Positions 51,746 through 64,000 of a stretch of 64,000 bases of DNA are shown here, one piece after another. The notes below the pieces were generated by a model that had not been told where the DNA came from, did not search any database, and saw only the letters and a program-made list of their open reading frames with translations. Made by a program: the position numbers and the translations under genes. Every line of letters begins with the position of its first letter. Position 1 is the stretch's first letter. This stretch comes from Lagopus muta (taxonomy: Eukaryota; Chordata; Aves; Galliformes; Phasianidae), in NCBI RefSeq assembly GCF_023343835.1, contig NC_064437.1:24589001-24653000 (forward strand), read 5' to 3'.

Positions 51746-54700
51746 GTACAGAGCACAGACCTGCTGTCTGGATCTGTCAGAGCTGCTCAGGGCTTACTCT
51801 GACTCACATCCCTTATTCATTCCAGGGCAGGGCTGCCCCAGCAGTGTGGGCTGTGCTCCCACAGCTTCCTCTCCTGCGGCTTTTCTGTCAGTATCACTCC
51901 TTCTGCTTTAAATTAAAAGTCAGGGCTAAGAGAAGACATGGGCAAAAAAAAGATAATAATTAGGAGATGGGGGCAGCCCTGTGCTGGAAGCAGGCAGCAG
52001 GAGGAGGAGGAGGGTGGGGGGGAGTGAGGTCAGCCACGGTCACGTGCAGGCTTTGGTTTCGGCACAGCCAGCGTGTTTGTATGGCAGGAGGGTGCGACAT
52101 GGTCTCCCGCTTCCAGGAATCCTCCGAGCACAGGATACGTGTGGGGAGAGGGTAAACATGATACAATAGCTGGCCTGTAACTTGATCAGCTCCCTGCATT
52201 AGCTGCTCCCTGCGCTGGGACCTCGGTGCCTTCTCATGGCGGCAGGGCATGAGGTGGCACGTCCCGGGGTGCAAGGCATACAGCAATGAGAGCATCAATA
52301 GTTACATTCATTAGTTCAATCTCCAGCTATATTCTTCAGTTCACACTCTGGAAAAATAGGGTCTGGTTGATTTTATGAGCTTGATTGCTTTGCTGCAGGA
52401 GCAGCAGGAAGTTGCTGGACAGACTCTACGGGGAGCAGGGTGGGTTTCTCCCCTGCCCGCTTTGTTTGTATTTTTAGAGTGCGCCGCAGGCATGAAGTCC
52501 CTGTGGCAAGTGGAATTCCAGCCTGCAGCCCTGCTCCATGCATCCATCCTGCTCCTCCAACAGCCAACAGCTGAGCCGGGGCTCAAGTGTCCCAGATGCC
52601 AGGGTTTGGGGCTGAGCGATGGCACTGGCAATGGGCTGTGAGTGAGTCCCATAGTGCGCAACGAGCTCTCAGCATCAGCGGGGTGTGATGCAAGAAGGAT
52701 GCTTCACCGTGGAGTGACATCACCAACTGGCTGCAGACATCACTCCCACTGACATGTCCCACAGGGGGCAGTGAGTCAGGCAGGCACCCATCCCACTGCC
52801 TGAATCAGCGCTGAGAGCATCCCAGAGCTGGCAGCTCTGCCTGGTGTTCCTCCTGCTTGGGGTCATAAATAGGGCTGCTGCATCTATGCATGAGCATGCA
52901 TACTTATATACACACACAGAGCTTGCTTGGGGCTTCTTGAACAAGAGGCACCAGTCAGCAGTTCAGCTCTGCAGCACCCAAAACTCCTTCAAAGCAGGCT
53001 ATTTCCCCTAATAGCAAGTGCAAGCCTCAGCTGCTGAAGGCTCAGTTGCTTTGCCTCCTGCACAACTTTCCACTTGTGCTTTCATTGGGCCTCTCCCTGG
53101 AGCAGGAGCACACAGGAGGTGGCTGCCCTCCTGTGTCCAAAGTCCCCTGCACGGAGAGGCAAAGAGAGCACTGACCTCATGGAGCAAATATTTTCCATCC
53201 CATCTCCTTCCTAGGTCTCCTTGCAGTCTACAGTGCAGTCTACTACGATGTAGTGCTGCATTTGCAGCTGGTGGTGTTGCAGAGGGGCACAGGACTGCCT
53301 CCATGCACTGTCCCTGCAGGTTAACACCCTGCAAGCTTCCAAGACCCCTCAACATCCCTCCAAAGGAATGTATTACAAAGCATGTACGGGACAGAGGGTG
53401 TTTGGAATGGGAGCACAAGAGGACAGCAAAGTGGGGAACGTGGTGCCTCGGTCCCCTTGGTGGTCACCCAGTGGAATGATGAAGATCAGATCCATACCAT
53501 CCCCATCTCATGGAGCAAGGTGAAAACAGTGCACTGCCAGCAGCAGTGACAAGCATGTGGCACACGCCAGGAGGTGTCAAAAGATGCTCACGTAGGCTTC
53601 ACCCGCAGCCCTGTGCCTCTGCACTGGCCATGCAAGGGAAATCACTTGAGCAGGTTTGCATTTCCCATTTCTGCACAGGAGAGGGTACTGTGCTTACCTA
53701 TAGGGGAGAGCTTTGCACTGAGCTACATGGATAGATCTTGCCTTTCCTGTAGGCAAGGGTCTTCCCTGGGGCTGCTGTTCCCTCTTTGTGTATTTCTGGG
53801 GTGAGGAAGCTGTGGCTAACCTTACCACAAGCACAGATTTGCTGAACGGCGCTGCTTTTATTTTTTGGAGGGGGTTGCTTTTTGTTTTGTGCTCAATTGG
53901 AACAATAAAACATCTGTTCCCGAGTCTGGCAGCTGGACCGAGCTGAAATGACGTTAGCATCAATTATCCTCTGGGATGGGGAGGATGACAGAGAATGGCG
54001 CAGATTTCCTTCGCGCTGAATGACAAATGGGAACAACAGCTTGGCGAGGTGTTCCCGGACAGGGGCCAAATATCAGCCCTCGTGTTGGGATGCCCAAAGT
54101 TGTGCACTGCTTCCCTGCGTGCCCAAATCACCATTCGGCTGCCAAAGGGGAGAATAAGTGAAGATTGAAGGATAATGCTCGTTTTGGTGGAAGCCAAATG
54201 CAGAGGGTTTATATGGCAGCTGCAGAGATTCTTCTGAGTGCACCAACCCAAAATACCCCAAAGTTGGCTCTGCTGCCAATCTCAGGGCTCGGATCAGGCT
54301 GTGCATGCACCCAGCAGAGCTGGATCCTGCAGCAGGATGGGGTGATGCAGGATCACGTTCCTTGGGTGCAGAAAGGGGCTATTAAGGGCATGCACGGGGG
54401 GGGGTGACCCAGCACAAAGGCTGCAATTTGTTGGCACTGGCTGTCAGCCGTGGTGATGCTTGGGCGCGTGATGCAGCCGCCTGACCCTGACATAGGGCAG
54501 AAGGGCATGGAGCCATCCTCTGTGCAGGTGTGCAGGAAGCTGGGGTTGTTCCTTTGGTTGTTCCCAAGGCAAACCCATTTGTCCCAGTGGCCAGACACCG
54601 ACATCTCCTCTTGCAGGGCTTTCTGCCCAAAGTTGGGTGCATACAATGCTGTGGGTGAGGAGACATCATGAGCGTAACACACACACACATATCCCCCCCG

Positions 54701-56349
54701 TCCCATCCTGCACAGGAAGAAAATCATTTCCCCTCATCCCAGCAGCACAGGGAAGAAATGGAAATGTGGGAAAACTCAGCAAAATGATAATCACTAAGCA
54801 GCGTTTCCAAGCGAGCTGCTCCGTACCTGCATGGCCAGATGCCTGCATAGCTTAATGCCAGCTGCCGGAAATAATGTGGGCTGCTGCAAGCTCCAAAATA
54901 GCTCTCCTACTCCCTGGGGAGCTGTGCATTTTCAGCCTGACAGCTCTTAGTGCCCAAGGGGTGGGTACAGCTGGAAAACCCAACAGCATCGACCACCCCT
55001 TGCGTCTGACTGCTGGGGACTCAGGTGGCCCTAGGGCAGAGGGTTTGGGTGCTGTCGGCTTTGTGTGCTTCACCTGGCTGTTTCCCTGCCTGTGCTGTGG
55101 CTCTCTGATCCCCCATTGCCTCCTGGTTGACAGTGTCAGGGTGTCATCAGATTGTCCTTGGCGTCACCCTGATGTGCGTCACCTCTGCTCTGCCTGGGAG
55201 CTCCTGCACTGCTTTCATCCACCAGAAAATGGAGTCAAAGTGGGACAGTTCCCCAAATCCTCCCCCTGGAGAGGCCCGGCAGAATCAGGAGCTGGCAGCC
55301 CAGCAGCTGGGCTGAAACAAAAGCTAGGTGGTTCCCCAGAGATAGGCCCACAGTCTCTCCTTTTCTCCTTTTGACCCATTTTGCCAGCTTTTCCCCACTT
55401 GCTCAGTAATCCTAAGAGGAGGCAGTAGCCTGAACATCCTTCAAAGACCTTAATAACCACCTATGGTGATCCAGCTCCTGGTGCTGTCATGTCAGGGCCA
55501 GCAGAGCTTCCTATGCATGGCACCGGATGCTCTGCAAAATGTGCTCTGCAGAGTATGGGTGCTAGGAACAGGCACTGGGATCACCATCTTCTATGGCACG
55601 GCATATCGATGGTCACCCTGAGAAAGAGCAGAAGACAGGGGTGGAAGCTGCAGGTGGAGCACAAGGCACACAGGGCTGCCTGCACACCAGCCCAGGCTCT
55701 GCATCACAGCACAGTGCCCCCGCTCCCCATCACCCCTTCGTTTCAACACACCCCTCCACTCCTGGTTGTTTGCACAGCATGAAATATTCTAGCCTTTATC
55801 AGTGTTTGCACTTTTGCCTCTGTTTGTGCTAGTTGCATTTTAAAGGCAATAAAGTCCAGCTCTGTTTACTCGTAAGGAATCCATATTTTTCCTCCAGTGC
55901 ACACACCAGCGCTCCAAGCACCCATGCTGTGCATCACCTCACAGCTCAGCTCCCCCACCATGAGCCCCCCAGGAGCTCCAAGCCCCAGAGCTGGTCCCCT
56001 GGTGCAGTGGATCCCACGGCCTCAGCCTCATATCTGTCTCTCCCTGCATGACCCCACAAAGCTGCTTCACCCCAGCTGAGGGAGCCAGGTGCTGATGCCA
56101 GTGGGCATGCACATCCCACCACCCATGGGTGTCCCCTCGTGGTGACAACGCCTCCGAGTGACACTATGCTTATACCAGCACCAGTGTGCCATCCTGCCCG
56201 GTGGGGTTAAACATTAACAGGGATTGCTGCCAGGGCAAGGCCAGGTGAGTCTCAGGAGGGGGTAAGGATATTGTTTTGGGAGAAAGCATTGCTCAGAAAG
56301 TGCTCAGCTCTCTGGTTGTTCTGGTCATCTCCTCCCACCCAGCTCCTCC

Positions 56350-56485
56350 TCAGTTTCCTTCAGGGCCAGGCTTGATGGGGCCCTGGGCAGCCCTGAGCTG
56401 GTGGGGAGCAGCCAGCCCATGGCAGGAGTTGGAGCTCTATGGTTATTAACTTCCCTTCCAACCTAAGCTATTCTGTGGCTCCATC
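56350..56485 (+). mobile_element. CR1 LINE 3' end fragment
   Basis: Contains ggccaggcttgatggggccc and cttccaacctaagctattct, typical of one CR1 subgroup. Confidence 0.83.
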
Positions 56486-59400
56486 CTTCCCAGCTGCTGC
56501 CTCCACTTCTGGTGGCCAAGCTTGGCACTTCACCCTGTGGGGAGGGGATTTCTGACATCTGCTAACATGTCTTTGGCTAGGGGATAGCTGCTGGAGGTGC
56601 TCTAAGCTGGGGATACACCAGTCCTGTTTCTGCCCCTGCTGCCCCCAGTGCTTGGTATGGCTGCAGCACTCTCACCCGCTGCAATCTGTTCACAGCTGTT
56701 AACATCAGCTGTGTTCTCCAGGGCACATGGTGCCTCTCAACAGAGGATGGCTCAGCACCAGGAACACGGTGTGAGTGGGGACAGCCTGGGGATAGCAAAG
56801 GAACAAGCTGTGCTGCTGCAAGGCCCTGCAAGCAGGGTTTCAGCTCCCAAAGCAAGGAGGAAAAGGGCATCTCTAGGTTGACCTTGGCTGGAAATCACGG
56901 CTCCTGAAATGCTGGTTGTCCTGAGTGGTCACGGCCAGCCCTGCCCTCTCCTGGACACAGCTTGCTGGGAAGCGTCCCAGATTATGAGAAGTGCAGCATT
57001 GGCTGTTTGAGGGGCTCAGCTCACGTGAGTCCATTCATGGAACCTGAGTGCTGATTTACCACGTGAGCCACGCTCCTTGGAAAACAGGCTCACGGGGCAG
57101 GGAAATGCACATTGCTCTGCGTCCCGGCACCTTCTTGGCAAGCAGGCACTGGCTATAAATAGTGCCCAGCAGCCTGGGATGCGTCCATCCCTGCAGCATG
57201 GGTAGAGCTGTGCAGGTGGCCTGCAGCTCTGCTCCTCTGTAAAAGCCCACATTGGGATCCTCTCCCCAGCTGCTCCCGGCAAAGCATGGGCAGAGCAGAG
57301 CTGGCACGGATGGAGCAGCACATCTATCAAAATGAAGGCAGCTCCTTGGGCACAGCCATACCTCATCCCAGCGTCCAGGGCTGCTTATGAAATTATTGGG
57401 ACCATACAAATGGCAAGTTTTGTTTCAGCAGACACAGTGTCCTGCGGGAGATAAATCTCTGACCCAGTAATTGTATTTCTCCCTCCTTGGCTTCGCTTAA
57501 ATGGGTTTGAAGCTCAGTGGTGTGGTGGGGATGGCTGGGAAGGAAGAATTGGGTGAGAGATGTAAAGGGCTCCACAGCCCACGGAGAGAGGTGGGTAGAG
57601 TTGCCCCCACGTTTCTCCAGGTATTTTGTGTGAAGAGATGCATCTGGTAGTGCTTTCCCATAGCACTCAATGGTCGTGAGCTTTAGGCCAATGGTGCAAG
57701 CCCACCCGTTCCTGAGCGTGCCAAAAATTATTGAAATTCTTCTCATCAAAAAGCCAGATAGCGAGTGGTCTTGTGCTCTGTATTCTGTGGAGCAGATGCA
57801 GCTCTGGCAGGCAGCCAGAAAAACTCTATGTGAGCATTTATATGTGTATTTCTATATAAATGAGGAGGGTTTCTTCCTGCTTTTTGCATCCACGCTGCTC
57901 TTCCATGCTTGCAAGGGCATGGCACAATCCCTCTCCTTTTGGTTTTACTGCTTCAGCTACAGCAAGATGATGGATGGGGGCAGAAGCAAAAGTAAAGTCT
58001 GCCCCTGGGGCTGCATAAATAATGGGACAGAATGGGGTGCAATTGCTCCTCTGTCCCTGTGGGCTTTAATAAGTACCCAGCCATTGAGGTTCCTGCACAA
58101 TGAGGTAGATACAGGTTTGTGCTGTGATGTCAGCATCCTCACTGATGTCCTCAGTTGCCTTCCCATTGCTGTCCCACCAGGATGATGCTTGGAGCTCAAA
58201 ACACACTGTCTGTGAGTGCAGCCAACTTCCTCATCTCCAGGAAATTTATAGTCTGGGCCCAGCCTTGCTGACCCGCTCTCTATCCATTGGGTTTCCCAGC
58301 CAGGGCCTTGAGGAACTCAAGCAGTGCAGCCAAGGTCAGCTCGCAGGTCAGGGCAGAGCCGGCAGAGCCTCCAGCTGTGATTTATGTCCCACCTGCTGCT
58401 TCCTCATTTTCAGCACCTCATTACATCCTCGGATCCCTGCACGCAGCGTTGCTGGGGGATGCCTGGCCATCCCCAGGTGCTGAGGCTTTGGTGAGAAGGG
58501 AGATGATGACCAGCACTTTGCCTATACCATAGCACATCTTGAGCATTCAGGCAATTCATTTTTGCCTCTGGGTGGGTTTCTTTGCAAAGGCACATATTTG
58601 GGATGGGTTGCCCAGCACTGAGACATTCCTGGCTTCACACCCAACTCTGCTCCAAGCACAGCTCCTCCAGAGGCTTGCATGGAATCGCTATTTATTTTAG
58701 CTCATCTCAACCTGCAGTGTGGCTGCATGGCTGAAATCAGCTGCAGCAGCCGAGATCCTGGAAGAGGTGCTACATTTCAGAATGCTCTTCTATATCCAGC
58801 ATCATTAACCCAGGGTAATGAGGACCTTTGTGCATGTACACTCTGGACCTAACAAAGTTGTCCTGATGGTGATCCCAGCTTTTGAGCAAGGTAAAGCTTG
58901 GGTGCCCTGGGACAAGGTGCTGTGCTTGCAATGGGGCTGGAGCATGCATGGGACAATGCTGCTGGTGCAAAGCTTGCCCGTAAGCCAGGGACTGAGGAGG
59001 CTGAGTTTCCTGGGCTGGTGGGATCTGCCAGGTGCCCCTGGGTTACTTTCAGTGTAAAACACCCTCGCTGCTGCAGAAGGGTCACACTGATGATGCTGGA
59101 GGGCTGGGTGTTTGCTTTCAGTGCAACAAATGTGGGTGTGAGGTGTTCGCAGCCAGCAGCAAGGCAGCACTGGTGCAGAACAGCATGGGTGGTGTTGGTG
59201 GCACAGCTACACTCCCAGATCAGTGACAGCATCACACATCAGCTCATGTCACCTCCTGAAGGCTGCTTTCTTCCTGATGTGGCTCAGCACTGCCCAGCGT
59301 TGACATTGCCCAATTTTGCCATTGCTGGATGCAGACTGGGCTGTGACAAACAGCATCCCCGGCTCCCTGCTGCTGCAAGGCTCCGGCTCCAAAGGCAGCA

Positions 59401-60756
59401 GAGATGCAAGAAGTTGCTTTAAGGATTTTTTTTCCCCAGTTCCTATGCTGGTGGGAGCGATGGCTGTGAGAACTGCCCCCTCTTCAGGCAGAAGGGCTGA
59501 AGGGTCCCCAGCCCGCTTCCCAGATCAGCAGTTATCCCCAGTTCAGCACACACCTATCCGACACAATTCGGGTTTTCTGTAAGCAGTGCCAAAACACTGC
59601 CCATCACTGAGGAGCTGCTCTACAGCTCTGCTGCTCTGGAGATGCAATTTGATGCTGCTGCCATATAAACATATGCAAAACTGTAACAGTCTGGGTCCTA
59701 GCAAGGTTCAAGGGGAATTTGTTTTTCATCTCGTTGTGCACTGAGTCAGGTCCCACGTGGGCAGAGCCCCAGTGCTGCAAAGCAGGATTTGCAATCAGAT
59801 GGCACAAGAAAGATACAAAGGGGGTCTGAATGTTTGGCATCTTGGGAGCTTCCCTTGGGAGTGTGAGAGTGGGCATGTGTCCACGAGGCTTGGAGCAGGC
59901 TGTCATGTGTGCAAGAGATCTGGGTATATAGGGTGCCTGGGATGAATGGGGCTCGAGGGCTTTGCCATACCCAACTGCGTGCACAGCGTAGAGCTGCAGA
60001 GCACAGACAATCCTTGGCTGCAACACAAACCATGTTTTCCCTTTTTTACTACTGCAGGAAATGTCATTGGAAAGAGCCTTTGGATAGCACAGTACACAGG
60101 GATGAGGGTGGTGGGGAGAAGCAGCAGCTCAAAGGGAAGCCTCACCCCATGCACAGCAGCATAAGGGCTGTGGAGACACTGCCATTTGCCAGTCATCTCT
60201 GCAGCCCTGGAAAGAAGCACAGGATCCTGAAAGTGCTGTGGAAGAATCTGCACTGTAAATTTTAAATGGAAGGAATTGCCCTGAAGTGGCAATATATGTG
60301 TTTGCATGCACAGCCCCATGCCAGCATTCTCACCTTTGCATTTTGGCATCTAGAAATTGTATTTGAATTCTGGGTGTGGAAGGTGTGTCCATTCACCCAT
60401 GTCCACCATCTGGTCCCAGGGCCATCCTGTGGGTCCATTGTGGTCTCCTCCATGGGATGGAAATGAAGAGCTGGTGCAAGAAAGCTCTAGCAGATGAATG
60501 TGTGAGTTTCTTCGTCCCAGCACTGCTGCTCCTCACCCTACACTGTGGGTTTGAAAGGGTTTCTAAGCTCCTGGCACCACCTCTGAAGAAAAACAAAGAC
60601 CCAGCCCCGGAACGGAGCTGTGGGTAGAAAAGCAGATGCTTCATCACTCCTCTTTGCTGGAGGATGGCTGGGAAGAGGAGGCCCAGCAAATGAGAGTATA
60701 TTTCATGTTGACTTTGCTATTTGGTGCAAAGCCAGAAAGCCAGAGTATTCAGAGGG

Positions 60757-60800
60757 GTGGGGGGGGGGGGGGGGGGGAGGAGGAGGGGAGGGGAGAGGAA
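60757..60800 (+). repeat. Long G-run / purine-rich tract
   Basis: A near-continuous G run of about 20 nt, followed by GGA/GGGGA repeats. High G-quadruplex potential on the plus strand. Homopolymer length may be inaccurate in the assembly. Confidence 0.85.
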
Positions 60801-61049
60801 GATTAGCTTTGCTGCAAAAGAAAACCGAGTCATTCTGCCAGGGAAATCTCTGAGGTCTGAAAAGCAGTGGGAAGGTCACTTCTGTTGCTCTGGGTGTCCT
60901 CTGGGCTGAGCTCAATCTCTTCTTTACTTTAGACTTGAGCAAAACCAACACATTTCCTCACGCTGCAGCCACATCCTGTATGCAGTTCAGCTCCTGGCTG
61001 CTGGTTTGCCTGATGTTTCCTACAGTTAGTTGTAGACTGTGCCTACATC

Positions 61050-61192
61050 CTATATTGTCACTGGAGGTGCTCAAGAACCATGGAGATCTGGCACTGAGGG
61101 TCATGGTAAGTGGGCATGGTGGGGAAGAGCTGATGGTTGAACTAGGTGATCTTAGTTGTCTTTCCCACTTTAATGATTCTGTGATTCTACAC
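61050..61192 (+). mobile_element. CR1 LINE 3' end fragment
   Basis: Contains actggaggtgctcaagaacc and a tail ending aatgattctgtgattctac. Confidence 0.85.
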
Positions 61193-62530
61193 CATCCTAT
61201 AGAATACCCCGTACTCCATGCCTTTGTATTATTTCCCAGCGAAGCCTGAGTGAGGCAGTGCTGAGGCTTTCCCTATTAACACCATAGTCAGCCCTGTGGT
61301 ACCCAGCAACTGCACCTATGGGCAACTGGAGCAGCACTGGACCTTGCTGCATGCATCTTTATTCCACCTATGTTCAAGTCCATCTCAAGACTGTGTCTCC
61401 TTCTGGATCCATGCTAGGGGTGTGCAGAGCTAGGAAGTGATGGGCTGTACTGGTTATCCACACACCACATGTGCTCTGTAGCTTCTACGTGTCCTGATAT
61501 AACTGTAGGCCCAAGGAAAGGGGATGAGAAACAGAGAGAAGAAGATTACAGGAGCAAAAAGCTTCAGGAACTAAGGACCCAGCACAGCAAGCTGTTCAAT
61601 GCCCTGGGCCATGGCTCTCCTCACCCTGCACAAACAGTTTATGCAAGCAGCCTGGGTGCAGCCTCTCCCTGGGTGGAGCACAGCAGCGCACAGAGGGACA
61701 TCGTGCCCTCACCAAGCTCTTGCAGCCATCTCCCAAAGCTTGGCACAGCCCTGAGCAAACAGTTCCTTCCCTGCAGTTTCCTTCACCCAACGGATAACCC
61801 AGGCTTTGGCAGGATGCATCCCTGCTGCTGAATACAGAGCTCCTATAGTGGTGTGCAAGCTGGCATCCTGCACCCATCAGACATTGCTGCATCAAGATAA
61901 AGCTGTGCATAGAAGTAGGCAGCAAGGAGAAGTTATCCCACGAGGCTAGAGGGTCCCAGAGCAAAACACCCTGCCCTTATAGCAGACACAGGCTCTGGGA
62001 TTGTAATCTAATGCTCACTACCCCAACACCTCAGCGCTCCATGTACATCTCACACTTTGGCCACCAACATTCTCTGTGGCAAGCCCCAACAGTGTTTCAT
62101 TACTATTTGACACCCTGCAATCGACAGCTGGGTCTGAGGGACCTGCAGAAAGACACAGGGGTGGGCTGTGGCGGGAGCATGGGGATGGGCTGGAGCCTCT
62201 CTCCCCACACTAACACCGGCTGTTCCCAGGCAGTCTGGAAGGGCAGCGGGCTGGAGCAGAGCCGGCAGCCACCATAAACCATCCCGCAGTGATTTACAGC
62301 CGCCCAGCCTCCCGCAAGCACAGCAGCTGCTGTGAGCTAGGAGCTGGAGAGGAGGAAAAACAGCAAAGCCGACAGGAGGGGGAGAAAAGCAATGAGGAAC
62401 AGGCAAGAATACGTCTGGTTGGATGTGGGGAGGATGAAAGCCTGCTTTCCTTGCTCTCCTTCCCTCCTTTATCCCACCCCCCAAAAAATCTCTTATCTGC
62501 CTGCAGTGAAAAACAAGGCTTCCTTTGAAC

Positions 62531-62556
62531 CTTTTTTATTATTATTATTATCATTT
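62531..62556. repeat. (TTA)n microsatellite
   Basis: Five to six copies of an ATT/TTA trimer between T runs. Confidence 0.8.
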
Positions 62557-62579
62557 TTTTATGGGGAAAGGACACGTGT

Positions 62580-63090
62580 GCTAAAGCGGGGGCAGCCCAT
62601 GAGCTCAGCCCAGCACCTCCCCTCCATCCCCGAAGAAAAACAAGCGGCTCGGAAGGAAGAAAGGGAGAAGGAAAACATGCCGTTCCCTGCACCGCCGCCT
62701 TGGCAGCGCGCAGATTGGCCAAAGCCTGGGAAAGGGAGCCTGCTTCGGTGTTACCGGGCAGATTTGGAGATTTTGGGGGGATGGAGGCAGGGAGGGGGGA
62801 GCAGGACACCCGCGCGCCTGCGTCGTGAATGGAGCATGCACAGGGCTGGTTTTGTGATGCTGGATTCCAGTTCGCCTCCGCCGGCGCACTGGGACACAGC
62901 CTCAGCCGCTTTGTTTCTTGCGCTGCTATTTGGGGGAGGCAATGAGGGGTCAGGGGGGGTCCCATGCTCTTGCCTGGTTTGTTCCTCGCTGCGCGGTGCC
63001 CGGCTGAATGTGCTCATTGTGCCAGGAGCTGCCATCGGCACACGGCCAGGGCTCCCTGGGCAGGGGCCCGGTCCCAGGGGGCTCAGAGGG
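62580..63090. promoter_or_regulatory. GC/CpG-rich patch, possible promoter
   Basis: CpG density rises sharply (caccgccgccttggcagcgc, acacccgcgcgcctgcgtcg, cctccgccggcgcactggg). A reverse CCAAT motif (attgg at about 62715-62719) sits in the middle. It resembles a small CpG island. No coding exon with clear homology was seen on either strand, so it could serve a long non-coding RNA or a distal first exon. Confidence 0.4.
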
Positions 63091-63689
63091 AGGGAGGGGA
63101 AATAGGAGGGGAAAAGGAAGGAATAAGAAATCGAGAGCAGGGTTTGGAAATGGGAAATGTCACCGTGCAGAAAGGGGTTTGAAAGGGAGGGGGAAAATGT
63201 GGCCAGCATCTTTGTCTGCTGTATTTTGGCATCCAAAAGGGCATTTTTCTAAGGGAACGGTAAAATAAGTCCCCCCACCACCGTCCTAAAATGTTGATTT
63301 CATCTCCAAAAAGGGCTTGTGGAGGGATCTGCCTTGATGCCCACATGGGATGCCTCTGCTGCTCTCCTGCACGCCACATCCCGCACCATATATCCCTGCA
63401 GGGGAATGGTCCTGGCTCTGAGGGATGGGCTCATGCTGTGCCATGTAGCAATCCATCCCAAATCCATCCACCAAGCTCTCAGTTCGCCTTGATGCCATCT
63501 CCTTCACCAGCATGGGCTGAGGATCTCCCGTGGTGCTCAGACAGTACAGCGCAAAATCACAGCCTAAGGCAAGAGAGAAGCATTTAAACAGCAGCAGAAA
63601 AGGATATATTTTTGTTTTTAAACTTGTAAAAGACCATTGATTTCTCTAGGCCGGAGACCAAATGAAAAGTAAAACCCTTTCCCATGCCA

Positions 63690-63795
63690 CAGTGGCACAA
63701 AGGGACGTAGCTTAGAGGGCATGGGTGGGTATGGGTTGGAGTTGGACTAGATGGTCTTAGTAGTACTTTCCAACCTTAGTGATTATATGATTAAT
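63690..63795 (+). mobile_element. CR1 LINE tail fragment
   Basis: Tail gttggactagatggtcttag, then ctttccaaccttagtgat; truncated about 100 nt from the end. Confidence 0.82.
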
Positions 63796-64000
63796 CTTTC
63801 TTACTCATTGGCATGCAAACCAGAAAATCCATCATTTTGTCCTGAGCAGAGGGAACAGAAAAAGGTCCAGAGAGCTGGCTACCACATAAGCAAGCAGGAT
63901 GACACGGAGACCCTCCACGCTTCCTGGGGCTTATTTGGTGATTCTTCCATGAATTTCCATGGCTTTCCCCAGCAGAGCAAACTGTAGCAAACTGTAGCAT

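Larger units (their letters stand above)
43206..62560. other. Gene-poor interval downstream of GLUL
   Basis: About 19 kb with no exon chain that reads as a known protein on either strand. Open frames here lack family motifs and consistent splice signals. Besides CR1 ends it holds short CA/GT runs (about 40786-40802 just upstream, 52906-52918, 54682-54692), a long G-run near 60.76 kb and an ATT microsatellite near 62.54 kb. In human the next genes in this direction are TEDDM1, ZNF648 and CACNA1E; none was recognised. Confidence 0.55.

Noticed and set aside
62392-63105. 237-codon open frame on the plus strand and long frames on the minus strand
   Set aside because: Composition-driven in GC-rich DNA; low complexity, no motif, no splice or Kozak support.

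Overview
The window is bird nuclear DNA, most likely chicken (Gallus gallus) or a close galliform. The basis is intron-rich genes with vertebrate splice sites, many 3'-end fragments of CR1 LINEs (the dominant avian LINE), and a 373-residue glutamine synthetase that matches what I remember of the chicken enzyme. The gene order RGS16 - RNASEL - RGSL1 - GLUL is that of human 1q25.

Layout. 1-2.2 kb: intergenic, with CR1 tails. 2.34-7.03 kb (+): RGS16, five coding exons, 191 aa, with an AU-rich 3' UTR. 7.0-11.4 kb: intergenic, with two CR1 tails and an ISRE-like site. 11.40-15.4 kb (+): an RNase L gene, six coding exons, 511 aa. 16.8-31.0 kb (-): RGSL1, about 21 coding exons, roughly 1,067 aa. It is tail to tail with RNASEL and head to head with GLUL. 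31-36.8 kb: intergenic, with a CpG-rich patch near 34.8-35.1 kb. 36.8-43.2 kb (+): GLUL, with a CpG-rich promoter, a non-coding exon 1 and six coding exons. 43.2-64 kb: a gene-poor stretch with CR1 fragments, simple repeats and a GC/CpG-rich patch at 62.6-63.1 kb that might be an unannotated promoter.

The most interesting object is RNASEL. Its reading frame is open across six well-formed exons, but it is about 230 residues shorter than human RNase L. The missing part is the N-terminal ankyrin block that binds 2-5A in mammals; only about three repeats remain. The lysine of kinase motif II is Trp, the catalytic-loop Asp is Ser, and the Asp of the DLL motif in the RNase domain is His. The other RNase residues (Trp, Arg, His, Tyr) are kept. 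This looks like a maintained gene whose activation, and perhaps catalysis, has diverged from the 2-5A system.

Functionally the genes are independent: G-protein signal shutdown (RGS16), RNA decay in innate immunity (RNASEL), an RGS-fold protein of poorly known role (RGSL1), and ammonia/glutamate detoxification (GLUL). Their proximity reflects old vertebrate synteny, not an operon.
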